Origin: G963665495 sp963667575
GTDB lineage: Bacteria; Desulfobacterota; Desulfovibrionia; Desulfovibrionales; Desulfovibrionaceae
NCBI GenBank assembly: GCA_963667575.2
Contig: CAXXHY010000010.1
Span: 124,001 to 188,000, forward strand
Length of the DNA stretch: 64,000 nucleotides
Direction of reading: 5' to 3'
Shown: in pieces, positions 7,958 through 16,622 of the stretch
How the letters are laid out: the number at the start of each line of letters is the position of its first letter
Position numbering within the stretch: the first letter of the stretch is position 1
Made by a program: the position numbers and the translations under genes
Notes under the pieces: generated by a model
The model's input: only the letters and a program-made list of their open reading frames with translations
Databases searched by the model: none
Told to the model about the DNA's origin: nothing

Positions 7958-9439
7958 ATGGACGAAAGCCCCAAGGAAAATGGGATTGAAGGGGCGGAAG
8001 AAAGTTTTGCCGAAATGCTCGAGTCATCACTTGCCGGTTCCGACCGGAGACTCAAAGTTGGAGACAAGGTTGTCGGCAAGATCATCGGAATTTCCAACGA
8101 CTCCGTGTTTATTGACACTGGTGCCAAGATTGACGGTGTCGCTGATCGTTCCGAATTGTTAAACGAAGACGGGGAAATGACGCTGGGCGAAGGCGATAGC
8201 GTTGAGCTGTTTGTTGTTTCCACCGCCAATAACGAGGTTAAACTTTCCAAAGCCATAGGCGGGGTCGGTGGTGCGGCGATGCTGCAGGAAGCCTATGAAA
8301 GCGGTTTGCCTGTGGAAGGCAGGGTGGCTGGAACGTGCAAGGGTGGTTTCAATGTCACCGTGTTGCAACGTCGGGCCTTCTGTCCCATCAGCCAGATCGA
8401 CATGGCCTTTGTGGAGGATGGTGAAGCCTACGTAGGGGAAAGCTATCAGTTTTTGATCACTCGCTTCGAACAGGATGGCAGAAATATCGTCGTGTCGAGA
8501 CGCAGTCTTCTTGAACGCGAGCGGGAAGAAAACCTGTCGCGTATGGAAGATCAGTTGACCCCCGGCAGTGTACTCGAAGCCAAAGTGGTACGTCTGGCAC
8601 CTTTCGGAGCTTTTGTGGAACTTGCCCCGGGCGTTGACGGTCTGGTGCATATTTCCGAATTGGGCTGGTCCCGTGTGGATTCTCCTGACGAACTTGTCAG
8701 CGAAGGGGATGTTCTGCAGGTCAAGGTACTTTCCGTGGAGCAGGGCAAAAAAGGTCCCCGCATCAGCCTTTCTGTCAAGCAGGCCGGTCCGGATCCGTGG
8801 GATAGCGTGGGCGACAAGGTGAAAAAGGGCGACATGCTCGAAGGTACCGTGGTTCGCTTGGCCAAGTTCGGAGCCTTTGTAGAGTTGTTTCCCGGCCTGG
8901 AGGGTCTCATTCACATCAGTGAAATGAGCTACAAGACCCGTGTTCACAAACCTGAAGACGTATTGTCCGAAGGGCAGAAGGTCACGACCAAAGTCAAGGA
9001 TGTGGACCCGGAAAGCCGCCGCATCAGTCTGAGTCTTCGTGATGCGCAGGGCGATCCCTGGGGCGATGTCCCGAATAATTTCCCTGTAGGCACCGAACTG
9101 ACCGGATCGCTTGAGAAAAAAGAAGAATTCGGTTTTTTTGTCACCCTGGAACCCGGTGTAACCGGTCTGATTCCTATATCGCGGATCAAACGTGCGTCCA
9201 ACCGCAATATCCTGGAAAAACTCCGTACCGGAGATGAAATCAAGGTGCGGGTGGACGAGCTGGATATCGACAAACGCAAGGCGACATTGTCGCCTGTGGA
9301 TCCGGAGGCTGATCAGGCAGCTCCCAAACGCGGGGAAAAACGCGAATGGGCTAATTATTCCAGTTCTTCCGAAGACAGCGGGATGAACTCCCTTGGCGAT
9401 ATGCTCAACAGCGCCTTGGCCAAGAAAAAGAGAAAATAA
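7958..9439 (+). CDS. S1-domain RNA-binding protein (ribosomal protein S1-like)
   Basis: A 493-residue protein with an acidic N-terminal tail and four S1 (OB-fold) repeats, at about 35-105, 115-190, 200-275 and 285-360, plus a degenerate fifth near 375-440. The diagnostic cores are visible: GAFVELAPGVDGLVHISELGW and GAFVELFPGLEGLIHISEM. Canonical S1 has six repeats and about 560-580 residues, so this is a shorter S1-like protein; it may be the ribosomal S1 of this lineage or an accessory RNA-binding factor. The ATG at 7958 is preceded by GGAGGA. A strong terminator follows directly. Confidence 0.85.
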   Translation: MDESPKENGIEGAEESFAEMLESSLAGSDRRLKVGDKVVGKIIGISNDSVFIDTGAKIDGVADRSELLNEDGEMTLGEGDSVELFVVSTANNEVKLSKAIGGVGGAAMLQEAYESGLPVEGRVAGTCKGGFNVTVLQRRAFCPISQIDMAFVEDGEAYVGESYQFLITRFEQDGRNIVVSRRSLLEREREENLSRMEDQLTPGSVLEAKVVRLAPFGAFVELAPGVDGLVHISELGWSRVDSPDELVSEGDVLQVKVLSVEQGKKGPRISLSVKQAGPDPWDSVGDKVKKGDMLEGTVVRLAKFGAFVELFPGLEGLIHISEMSYKTRVHKPEDVLSEGQKVTTKVKDVDPESRRISLSLRDAQGDPWGDVPNNFPVGTELTGSLEKKEEFGFFVTLEPGVTGLIPISRIKRASNRNILEKLRTGDEIKVRVDELDIDKRKATLSPVDPEADQAAPKRGEKREWANYSSSSEDSGMNSLGDMLNSALAKKKRK

Positions 9440-9442
9440 CCA

Positions 9443-9613
9443 TCAGGGACGCGATTGCCTGGCGGTCGCGTCCTTTTTATTCCCTTCTGCCGGAGCGTCC
9501 TCTTTTTCCGTATCGTGCGGTCTTTTCGAAAAGACCAGCGTCCCTTGTTCTTCTGACGGGTGCATTTCTTCGGCAACCTGCAGTTTTGCTTTGTTGATCG
9601 TCACTTTGCCCAT
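9443..9613 (-). CDS. Small hypothetical protein after the ABC permeases
   Basis: A 56-residue open frame too short for usual ORF cut-offs. It begins with ATG at 9613, has AGGA about nine bases upstream, and starts 18 bases after the stop of the BMP-type permease on the same strand. The peptide is highly charged (MGKVTINKAKLQVAEEMHPS at the start, KEDAPAEGNKKD near the end) and looks disordered, with no membrane helix. Its last codons run through the terminator hairpin of the S1 gene. I do not recognise it. Operon position and the ribosome-binding site are the only support. Confidence 0.45.
   Translation of the reverse strand: MGKVTINKAKLQVAEEMHPSEEQGTLVFSKRPHDTEKEDAPAEGNKKDATARQSRP
9446..9478 (+). 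terminator. Rho-independent terminator of the S1-domain gene
   Basis: GGACGCGA (9447-9454) pairs with TCGCGTCC (9466-9473) around an 11-base loop and is followed by TTTTT. It works in the plus direction only; the minus strand has no T-tract. It begins 7 bases after the S1 stop codon. Confidence 0.85.
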
Positions 9614-9631
9614 CTTGGTGTTTCCTTTCAG

Positions 9632-10558
9632 TTATTTTTCCCGTGAAAAAGGCACCCCCAAATTGGCGGGAGCATTTCCGGCGCGCAAAAATGTGCAGCC
9701 ATTGACCAAAGTCAGCACCAGTATTGTCAGCACATATGGCAGAATCCAGAGGATATAGGACGGGACAATGTCCGAACCCGTGGCCTGAAAATAAAAGTGC
9801 AGCGCATTGAGAAATCCGAACAGCAGTGCGCCCCAAAAAACACGCAAAGGGCGCCAGCTGGCGAAAATCACAATGGCTATGGCCATCCATCCTTGTCCGT
9901 TGGTCATGGATTCCTTCCAGCCGGGCGTATAGACCAGCGATAAATAGGCCCCGGCCATTCCCGCGAGCACTCCGCCTCCTATGGTACAGGCGAAGCGCGT
10001 ACGCCGTACGGATATTCCCGCGGCATCGGCTGCAGCGGCATTGTGTCCCACGGCCCGGATGCCTGTTCCCAGGCTGGGATGACGCATCAGCAGCCAGATG
10101 AGCGCCACGCAAACATACGCCGCGTATGCCGGAGCGGATTGCTGGAAGAAGATCTGTCCGACCAGCGGCAGATCATGGAGGAAAGGAACGGGCAGGGGCT
10201 TGAAACTGGCGGCTTTGACCGCAAGGAAAGCACGACCGAAAAAATTGGCCAGCCCTACGCCAAGGATGGTCAGCGCCAGTCCGGAGAGCACCTGGTTCTG
10301 TCGCAGGGTAATGGAAAAAAACGCATGAACCATGGCCAGACTGGCACCCGCGGCCATGCCGCCCGCAACTCCGATCCAGAGCGAGCCGGTTGCAGCGGTA
10401 GCGGCAAACCCGCACAACGCGCCAAAAGCCATCATGCCCTCGACACCCAGATTCAATACGCCGCTGCGTTCGGCCAGCAGTTCGCCCTGAGCAGCCAGGA
10501 GCAAAGCCATGGAAGATTTGACCGTGATCTGGCCGATGAAACCAAGGTCTTCAAACAT
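9632..10558 (-). CDS. ABC transporter permease, BMP/nucleoside type
   Basis: A 308-residue integral membrane protein with about eight hydrophobic helices, matching the smaller permease (YufQ/NupC-like) of the basic membrane protein family of importers, which take up purine nucleosides in characterised cases. The conserved stretch ERSGVLNLGVEGMM (about 32-45) is typical of BPD_transp_2 permeases of this family. The start at 10558 (MFEDLGF) has AGGAG seven bases upstream and overlaps the end of the upstream permease by 8 bases, so the two are translationally coupled. It forms the membrane channel with the permease encoded just before it. Confidence 0.88.
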   Translation of the reverse strand: MFEDLGFIGQITVKSSMALLLAAQGELLAERSGVLNLGVEGMMAFGALCGFAATAATGSLWIGVAGGMAAGASLAMVHAFFSITLRQNQVLSGLALTILGVGLANFFGRAFLAVKAASFKPLPVPFLHDLPLVGQIFFQQSAPAYAAYVCVALIWLLMRHPSLGTGIRAVGHNAAAADAAGISVRRTRFACTIGGGVLAGMAGAYLSLVYTPGWKESMTNGQGWMAIAIVIFASWRPLRVFWGALLFGFLNALHFYFQATGSDIVPSYILWILPYVLTILVLTLVNGCTFLRAGNAPANLGVPFSREK

Positions 10559-11645
10559 GGGCGGACTCCTGCTGTGCCGGTTCCCGTATAGCAGGCGCAC
10601 TCAGGGTTCGCTTACGTATTCTGTATTCCTGCAAGCGGATTCCCGCCAGATAACCGAACAGCAAAATGGCCTCGAGTACCTGGCTGATGGATGCGGGAAG
10701 ATGCATGGTGGACTGCAGCTCGTAGCCGCCAATCTGCAGAGCCCCCAGAAAAAAAGCGGTGAGAGGTATATACAAGGGGTTCTGCCTGCTGAGAAAGGCA
10801 ACGATGATGCCGTCGTATCCGTAGCCTACGGCAAGCCCTTCCTGCAAACGATGCTGAATGCCGCAAATTTCCAGACCACCAGCCAGACCGGCAAGGCCGC
10901 CGCTGAAAAACATCACCGTGATCGTCCAGAAGGAAATAGGTATGCCTGCGTATCGCGCCGCCTTGGCGCCGTACCCTGCCGTACGGATACGAAATCCCCA
11001 TTTTGTTTTGAAAAGTACGAACCAGACAAGTACTGAGGCTGCAAGCCCCAGAAGCACCCCCGAATGCAACCGCGTATGTCCCAGCCTGGAAAGCCATACG
11101 TTCTCAGGAATTTGCGGCGTACCCGGAAATCCGAAGCCGGCAGGGTCGCGCCAAGGACCGTAATACAGGTGGTCGATGTAAATGATGGCCACGTAATTGA
11201 GCAAAAGCGTTGTCAGGATTTCATTGACACCCCAGGCGGCCTTAAGTCCGCCCGGTATGGCTCCCCATAAGGCGCCGCCCAGAATGGCCGCAAGAAAAAT
11301 GCAGGGTTGCGCGATATACGCGGACAGGTGCGGGGTGACATACAGGGCCGTGCCCACGGCCGCGGCGGCTCCCATCACGAACTGTCCCTCGCAGCCGATA
11401 TTCCAGAGGCGCATATGGGCGGCAAGAGCGACGCCGAGTCCGGTCAGCAGCAATGGAGATGTTTTGACCAGTACTTCCGTTATCTTGTACCAGGATCCGA
11501 AGGCGCCTTCGGCCATGACCCAGAAAGCCTGCAGCGGATTGACTCCGAGGGAGATGAAGAGGATGCTCCCCAGGACAAATGCCAGCAACAGAGCCGTGCC
11601 AAGCGCGAATAATGCGGTGGAATTACTGTTGGTTCCCTTTGTCAT
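10551..11645 (-). CDS. ABC transporter permease, BMP/nucleoside type (larger subunit)
   Basis: A 364-residue multi-helix protein of the YufP/NupB type. The conserved cytoplasmic segment MRLWNIGCEGQFVMGAAAAV (about 97-116) corresponds to the IGxEGQ motif of this permease family. An N-terminal extension carries the first membrane helix (about 10-33) and a periplasmic loop. It is the third gene of the importer operon, six bases after the ATPase stop, and overlaps the next permease. Together they should form the heterodimeric channel. The substrate is inferred from the family only. Confidence 0.88.
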   Translation of the reverse strand: MTKGTNSNSTALFALGTALLLAFVLGSILFISLGVNPLQAFWVMAEGAFGSWYKITEVLVKTSPLLLTGLGVALAAHMRLWNIGCEGQFVMGAAAAVGTALYVTPHLSAYIAQPCIFLAAILGGALWGAIPGGLKAAWGVNEILTTLLLNYVAIIYIDHLYYGPWRDPAGFGFPGTPQIPENVWLSRLGHTRLHSGVLLGLAASVLVWFVLFKTKWGFRIRTAGYGAKAARYAGIPISFWTITVMFFSGGLAGLAGGLEICGIQHRLQEGLAVGYGYDGIIVAFLSRQNPLYIPLTAFFLGALQIGGYELQSTMHLPASISQVLEAILLFGYLAGIRLQEYRIRKRTLSAPAIREPAQQESAHV

Positions 11646-11651
11646 CTTGTC

Positions 11652-13220
11652 TCACACATGTGTTGAGTCATTTTGCCGCGCACCGGCCATGAGCAGCCCC
11701 AGATGATGACGCAACTGTATGACGGCTTCCGGATTCTGCCGGTTCTTCCTGTCTTTTACAGCCAGAGTAAGCTGTCCGCGGAACATGACACCGATGCTGT
11801 CCGCGAGGAGCAGGGCTTCTTCCAGATCCGAAGTGAACAGCAGCACAGCGCTTTTTTGTTTCAGGGCCAGCAGCTCGTTGCGGATGTCGGTTGTGGCCAG
11901 GACATCCAGCCCCTGTGTGGGAGTGGCTGCCACAAATAAGGGCGCATGGTGGTCGAGCTCCCGGAAAAGCAGAAATTTTTGCAGATTGCCGCCGGACAGG
12001 CTGCCTGCGGCAGTTTCCGGTGTGGCCCCTGCAATGGCGAAACTTTCAATGCCTTGCCGTACTCGCTGACGGGCTTTTGTCATATCCAGCAACAGTCCCT
12101 GGCTGTCCAGGTTGTGACGCGTCAGCAAATAGTTTTCCGTGAGGCTCATGTCGGGAATGGTGCCCATGGCATGGCGATCTTCGGGCACGTAAGCCACCTC
12201 GAATCGTTTCGGACGCCAGTCACGGGCCGCGAAGGTTTCCCCTTGAAAGCGGACCTTGCCGAAGTCCGCCGGGTATACGCCGGCCACGGCATCGGCAAGT
12301 TGCTCCTGCCCGTTGCCGCTGACGCCCACGATACAGAATATTTCCCCCCACAGGATGGAAAAACTGACCTCCTGGAACGGGCAATACCTGTCGTAAACCG
12401 TTGCGGTAAAATTGCTCAGCTCTATAACCGGGATCTGGTTGGCGGGCCTTTCCGGACAATCCGGAGGACAGCTGTCCGTGGCCACAGCCGGAAGGTCTCC
12501 GCCCACCATCAACGTTGCCAGCTGGTCCGGATTCGCAATACGCTCGGCGTCCAGGTGTTCAGATACCACTTTGCCTTTGCGCATGACCGTTATTTCGTCG
12601 GCCATGAGCAAAACCTCGTCCAGTTTGTGGCTGGTGAATACGATGGCTTTGCCCCTGGAACGCAGGCGGTTGAGGGTCTCGAAGAGCACTTCGATGGCCG
12701 GACCAGGCAGCACGGCCGTGGGTTCGTCAAAAAGGAGTACGTTGACCTCTCGTACGAGCAGTTTCAGAATTTCGACGCATTGCTTTTCTCCCATGGACAG
12801 TTCGCCCGCCATTTGGGAAAGGTTGAGAGTGAATCCGTACTCTTCCAGAAGTTGCTTCAATTTCGCAGGCGGAAATTTTCGTCTGGCTTTCCGGTCCAGA
12901 CCCAACAGAATATTCTCGGCAATGCTGAATTCCTCCACGAGCAGAAAGCGTTGATGGACAATGCCTACGCCGGCATCGAGCGCCCGAGCCGGTTTGGAAA
13001 AACGGACAGGTTCACCATTGATACGCATTTCTCCGGAGTCCGGTTTGTAGTGTCCGGAGAGGATGGAAAGCAGCGTGGATTTGCCCGCGCCGTTTTCTCC
13101 CAGCAGGGCGTGGATTTTTCCTGCTTCAAGCGCAATGGAGACATCGCGATTGGCCTGAACCAGGCCGAAACGCTTGTTGATTCTGTTGCAGGCGAGCAGT
13201 GGAGGGGGGTGTTGCAGCAT
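11652..13220 (-). CDS. ABC transporter ATP-binding protein with two ATPase domains
   Basis: A 522-residue double ATPase of the RbsA/YufO/NupA class that powers the BMP-type importer. Domain 1 has Walker A GENGAGKS, signature LSMGEKQCVEIL and Walker B VLLFDEP. Domain 2 is degenerate in Walker A (GVSGNGQEQL) and has the signature LSGGNLQKFLL. The ATG at 13220 has no clear ribosome-binding site; a GTG at 13244, in frame, is preceded by GGAGAG, but both lie in or next to the hairpin at 13230-13260. It is the second gene of the operon, following the frameshifted binding protein. Confidence 0.9.
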   Translation of the reverse strand: MLQHPPPLLACNRINKRFGLVQANRDVSIALEAGKIHALLGENGAGKSTLLSILSGHYKPDSGEMRINGEPVRFSKPARALDAGVGIVHQRFLLVEEFSIAENILLGLDRKARRKFPPAKLKQLLEEYGFTLNLSQMAGELSMGEKQCVEILKLLVREVNVLLFDEPTAVLPGPAIEVLFETLNRLRSRGKAIVFTSHKLDEVLLMADEITVMRKGKVVSEHLDAERIANPDQLATLMVGGDLPAVATDSCPPDCPERPANQIPVIELSNFTATVYDRYCPFQEVSFSILWGEIFCIVGVSGNGQEQLADAVAGVYPADFGKVRFQGETFAARDWRPKRFEVAYVPEDRHAMGTIPDMSLTENYLLTRHNLDSQGLLLDMTKARQRVRQGIESFAIAGATPETAAGSLSGGNLQKFLLFRELDHHAPLFVAATPTQGLDVLATTDIRNELLALKQKSAVLLFTSDLEEALLLADSIGVMFRGQLTLAVKDRKNRQNPEAVIQLRHHLGLLMAGARQNDSTHV

Positions 13221-13229
13221 GGTGCTATT

Positions 13230-13260
13230 AACGGAGAGACGCACGTAGCGTCTCTCCGTT
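13230..13260 (-). promoter_or_regulatory. Intercistronic hairpin between binding protein and ATPase
   Basis: A perfect 13-base stem (AACGGAGAGACGC / GCGTCTCTCCGTT) with a 5-base loop lies between the binding-protein gene and the ATPase gene. No U-tract follows, so it is more likely a processing or stability element, which would favour excess binding protein over ATPase. Its 5' arm on the minus strand contains GGAGAG, a possible ribosome-binding site for the GTG at 13244, so folding could also limit ATPase translation. Confidence 0.6.
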
Positions 13261-13284
13261 TGGGCTTACGTTCATCCGTTCGGA

Positions 13285-14384
13285 TTATTCCGGAAGTTTG
13301 CCGTTTACGCCTTTGACGAACCAGCGCATGCTGAGCATTTCCGGGTCCGTGGCTTTTTTGCCTTCAGGAATGGCCATTTTGCCTTGCTGGTCGACGATCG
13401 GGCCGGTGAAAACCATGTCCTCTCCCTTGTCGAACTGCGCCTTGAGTTTCAATACCTTGTCCCGGACGTCCTGGGGCACGGCTTCGCCGAAAGCGCTCAA
13501 TTTCACGGCGTCATCCTGGAATCCGCCCCAATACTGGTCCATCTTCCAGGTGCCGTCCAGCAGCTCGTTGATCACCTTGACGTAGAAGGGGCCCCAGTTG
13601 AACTGGGTGGAGACAAGCGTGCAGTCCGCACCGTATTTGGCCGCGTCCTCACCGTAGCCGATGGCAGGGATGCCTTTGGCGCAGGCTGCCACCGAGCTGT
13701 CGGGAGTATCCGCCATCTGGCGGATCAGATCGTGTCCTTTTCCAACCAGGGTTTCTGCCATGGTGGTTTCATTGGTGGCATCACGCCAGGCCTTGAGCCA
13801 GACAATGGTATTCAGTTTGTTCGCATCATAGCTGACGCCTTTTTCATCCAGCCCGCGTCTGAGTCCCAGGGTGAAGGCATTGATGCCCCGGACTATTTCC
13901 GGAATGGGCTGGGTGGCCACGGTGCCCACGTTTTTGTATCCCATCAGTCCGGCCAGATACCCGGCAAGATATTCTGCCTGATAGATCCGTACGAAATAGG
14001 TGCCCATGTTGGGCGCAGTCTTGTAGCCGGAGCAGTGTTCGAATTTTACATCAGGAAATCTTTCGCAACGGCGAGCATGGGATCCATGTGCGTGAAGGTT
14101 GTGCCGAAAACCACATCATAGCCTTTTTGGGCGTACCCGCGAATGACGCGTTCGGCATCGGATGGAGAAACGGTTTTTTCCGTATAGGAAATTTCCACTT
14201 TATCCCCAAGTTCCTTTTCAAGGTATTTGATGCCGTTGTAATGCGATGTGGTCCACCCCTGGTCGTCCACCGTCCAGAGCAGTGCAAAACCTGCCTTGAT
14301 TTTTTTGGGGGGATCCTGGGCAAAAGCGCTCCCACTCAATATAAACATGAGGGAAAGAGCCAGAAAGACAGTTTTTTTAATCAT
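13285..14384 (-). pseudogene. BMP-family substrate-binding protein, frameshifted
   Basis: The solute-binding component of the ABC importer (BMP/PnrA-like). The start at 14384 (GGAGG 8 bases upstream) gives a signal peptide (about 1-23, ending SAFA-Q) and the family segment AGFALLWTVDDQGW. The frame stops at TAA just after VAKDFLM, but the next frame resumes with KFEHCSGYKTAPNMGTYFVR and continues to the expected C-terminus. One missing base near 14054-14055 (CC where CCC would read DFPDVKF) explains the break. Repaired, the protein is 366 residues. All partner genes are intact, so a sequencing indel is at least as likely as true inactivation. Confidence 0.88.
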
Positions 14385-14727
14385 GGAACACGTCCTCCGC
14401 GGATTTTTCCAAAAAGTTTTCGGACTTTTCCTCTGCCTCAGCAAAAAAACAAAAGACCTTTGGCATGGAGCAAGCCGAGATGTTGAAAGAGATGGAGCCA
14501 ATTCTATCATTTTTAAGAAAAAGATGAAAAGGGATCCGCCCTGGTGTGGCTGGAACCGACTCAAGCGTTCCGTCGGGCCTTGCCCCTGTTTGGTGTTTTA
14601 ATCTGTACGGATGATTGGAAAAAATCAAGCCTCTGGGAGATCATGTTGTGGCAAGGCAGGGGCTGTGCTATGCCCTGGACTCGGATTTCCATTGGACGCG
14701 GATTTCCATAATTGGAGGAATAACCTG
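14385..14727. other. Intergenic region upstream of the ABC importer
   Basis: About 340 bases between the divergent importer operon and the zinc-ribbon genes. A possible -10 for the importer (TAGAAT on the minus strand, 14501-14506) lies about 120 bases upstream of its start, with only a weak -35. I looked for a purine riboswitch, which would fit the transporter, and did not find its conserved loops. Confidence 0.4.
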
Positions 14728-15198
14728 TTGGAACTGTTGGCTGATCTTTTGACGCGCGCATTGAATACCTACGACGATCTGCTCATTATTATAGTTTTTT
14801 TGCTGCTGCTGGTGGCCCTGGTGGTGATGTGGGGAGCTCCTTTTTTTCTGTACAGGCTCTGGCTGCACAGTCGCAAGGCGCCAGTGGTGCCCTTTGGTCG
14901 GCAGAATGCCGGCATGGTTTCCAGATGCGTATGCCCCAGATGCGGCAGAGCAATGCAGCCCGGGGTGTATGCTTCCCAGCTTACCTGGACAACGAAACCT
15001 TTGAGCAGTCGCAGACGCGGCAACTGGCGGTGGCTCAAAGCTACCTGGGGTTCCAGAAAACGCCCCTTCTGGTTCAATTCCTGGCGTTGTGAAGCCTGCA
15101 ACCTGTTTTTCGTGGATTACTCCGCCATAGTCGCGGTGAATGAATCCTCCAGGCAATCCGGTAGTGTTGGAAAGATGAGGGAGGTCGGCAATGGATGA
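14728..15198 (+). CDS. Membrane-anchored zinc-ribbon protein A
   Basis: A 156-residue protein starting most likely at the TTG at 14728, which has GGAGGA at 14714-14719; the open frame extends further upstream without such a site. A strong membrane helix lies near the N-terminus (LLIIIVFLLLLVALVVMWG, about 20-38). The soluble part has CPRCGRAMQPGVYAS and, ~65 residues later, WRCEACNLFFVDYS, which together give a four-cysteine zinc ribbon split by a basic, tryptophan-rich insert. It overlaps the next gene by 8 bases, and the two are clearly paralogous in layout and motifs. I do not recognise a named family or function. Confidence 0.7.
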   Translation: MELLADLLTRALNTYDDLLIIIVFLLLLVALVVMWGAPFFLYRLWLHSRKAPVVPFGRQNAGMVSRCVCPRCGRAMQPGVYASQLTWTTKPLSSRRRGNWRWLKATWGSRKRPFWFNSWRCEACNLFFVDYSAIVAVNESSRQSGSVGKMREVGNG

Positions 15199-15625
15199 TC
15201 CGAATTTTGTTTTCGAAGCGTTGAAAATAATCGTCGGGTTCGTTGTTTTGATTCTGACCGCCTGTCTGGGCGGGCGTCTGTTGCTGCGTTTTAACAAAAT
15301 TTTCATTCCGCAAAAAATCCGGAACCCTCTGAAAGGGGCCACAAAAGAGGTGAACGCTTATCTGGAGGAGGGGCGGGGAGAGGTGCTTTGCCCCAAATGC
15401 GGGCAGCCCATGCAGCAAGGCTATACGGCGTCCAGACTGGATCCTGCCCGCTGGGTCGATGTATCCGAGCTGGTCGGGGCATCCATACGTTCGTATCATG
15501 AAGAAAAGAACACCGGGTGCCTGGTCCACGAGTATCTGGCCAATGGTTCCTGGCGATGCGAGAAATGTTCCATGGTTCTCATAGACCACAGCTCCCTTGT
15601 GGATTACCGGACCTGGAAGCGGTAG
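15191..15625 (+). CDS. Membrane-anchored zinc-ribbon protein B
   Basis: A 144-residue paralogue of the preceding gene. It has an N-terminal membrane helix (about 12-30, IIVGFVVLILTACLGGRLLL), then CPKCGQPMQQGYTAS and, after an insert, WRCEKCSMVLIDHS, the same split four-cysteine ribbon as its neighbour. Its ATG at 15191 overlaps the upstream stop codon region, so translation is coupled. Its last 47 bases overlap the 3' end of the convergent methyltransferase gene. Role unknown; the pairing suggests a heteromeric membrane complex with metal-binding soluble heads. Confidence 0.72.
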   Translation: MDDPNFVFEALKIIVGFVVLILTACLGGRLLLRFNKIFIPQKIRNPLKGATKEVNAYLEEGRGEVLCPKCGQPMQQGYTASRLDPARWVDVSELVGASIRSYHEEKNTGCLVHEYLANGSWRCEKCSMVLIDHSSLVDYRTWKR

Positions 15626-16622
15626 CGCTTTTTCGTCCTGCAATGATATCCGCATTCTTGGGTCCTTCAATTCTCTCAAAGACAGTGCAGCCGGCTTCTT
15701 CCAGCCAGTCGATGGCTTCGCATTCGGTATAGGCGTCGCCTTTGGGCGTACTGACCAGCATGTTCAGTGCGAACAGTGCGTTGGGCTTGGGGGACAGGCG
15801 GTCTTCATTGAGAAAGTGATCCATGAGCAGTATCCAGCCGCCCGGGTTCAGAGCCTTGCCCGCGCGGCGCATCAGTGCCTTGTTTTCATTGAACGAATTC
15901 ATGTGCACGATTTCCGAGAAAAAGATCATGTCGAAACCTTGCCCCAGCTCGTCCGTAAGAAAATTTCCCGCGCAGGTGCTGACCTGTTTTTCCATCCCTG
16001 CCGCGGCAATGTAGCGCTGGGTGATGGGAACCACCTGGGGCAGATCGAACACCACAGCCCGTATGTCCGGCCGTACGCGGGCGAATTCTATGGCGAAAGC
16101 TCCCGAACCGCCGCCCACGTCCAGAATGGTCCGGGTGTCCGAAAGATTCAGCCCCGGGGCGAGAATGGCCGCTTCTTCCCTGGCTCTGTCGTTCATAGCA
16201 GCCAGAAAAGATTCATAAAATGTGCTGTCTTGCACGGCAATGTCTTTTACGGAGATGGATCCGCCATGGCGTACGCATTCCGTGAGTGTGCCCCAGCTTT
16301 TGTACTGGCGGATCTGATGGTGCAGCCGGGCGGCGAAATCCTCGGACGTGCTGTCCAGATAGCGGGCGGAAAAGGGCGTATTGGCGAATAGCCCGCCGTC
16401 GTTTTCCAGAATACCCATGGAACAAAGCGCCCGTAAAAGCCGGTCTGTACCTCTTGGATCGGCGTTGACTTCTTTTGCCACTTCCTCCGGCGCCAGGCGT
16501 CTGTCGCCCAGAACCGTACAGATATCCAGTTCGATAGCGCTCAGAATGACACAGCTTTTTTTGAAAGCGGTTGTCAGTTCGGTGAGTTCATTCAAAGAAG
16601 TGAAGGCGGGTGCGTCGGGCAT
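15579..16622 (-). CDS. SAM-dependent O-methyltransferase (ASMT/dimerisation type)
   Basis: A 347-residue enzyme with the architecture of plant/bacterial O-methyltransferases (methyltransf_2): a winged-helix dimerisation domain (about 10-100; SAIELDICTVLGDRRLAPEE) and a Rossmann methyltransferase domain with the SAM loop DVGGGSGAFAIEFAR (about 165-180) and downstream acidic and catalytic-type residues (SEIVHMNSF). The start at 16622 has GGAGG five bases upstream. Relatives act on hydroxylated aromatic or isoprenoid molecules; the substrate here cannot be told. The 3' end overlaps the zinc-ribbon gene. It is divergent from the symporter operon. Confidence 0.82.
   Translation of the reverse strand: MPDAPAFTSLNELTELTTAFKKSCVILSAIELDICTVLGDRRLAPEEVAKEVNADPRGTDRLLRALCSMGILENDGGLFANTPFSARYLDSTSEDFAARLHHQIRQYKSWGTLTECVRHGGSISVKDIAVQDSTFYESFLAAMNDRAREEAAILAPGLNLSDTRTILDVGGGSGAFAIEFARVRPDIRAVVFDLPQVVPITQRYIAAAGMEKQVSTCAGNFLTDELGQGFDMIFFSEIVHMNSFNENKALMRRAGKALNPGGWILLMDHFLNEDRLSPKPNALFALNMLVSTPKGDAYTECEAIDWLEEAGCTVFERIEGPKNADIIAGRKSATASRSGNPQGSCGL

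Noticed and set aside
11946..13316. A 456-codon open frame antisense to the ABC ATPase
   Set aside because: It lies opposite Walker and signature motifs of a real ATPase and has a non-protein-like composition.
14385..14727. A purine riboswitch controlling the nucleoside-type ABC importer
   Set aside because: The conserved loop sequences of the purine aptamer are not present on the minus strand.
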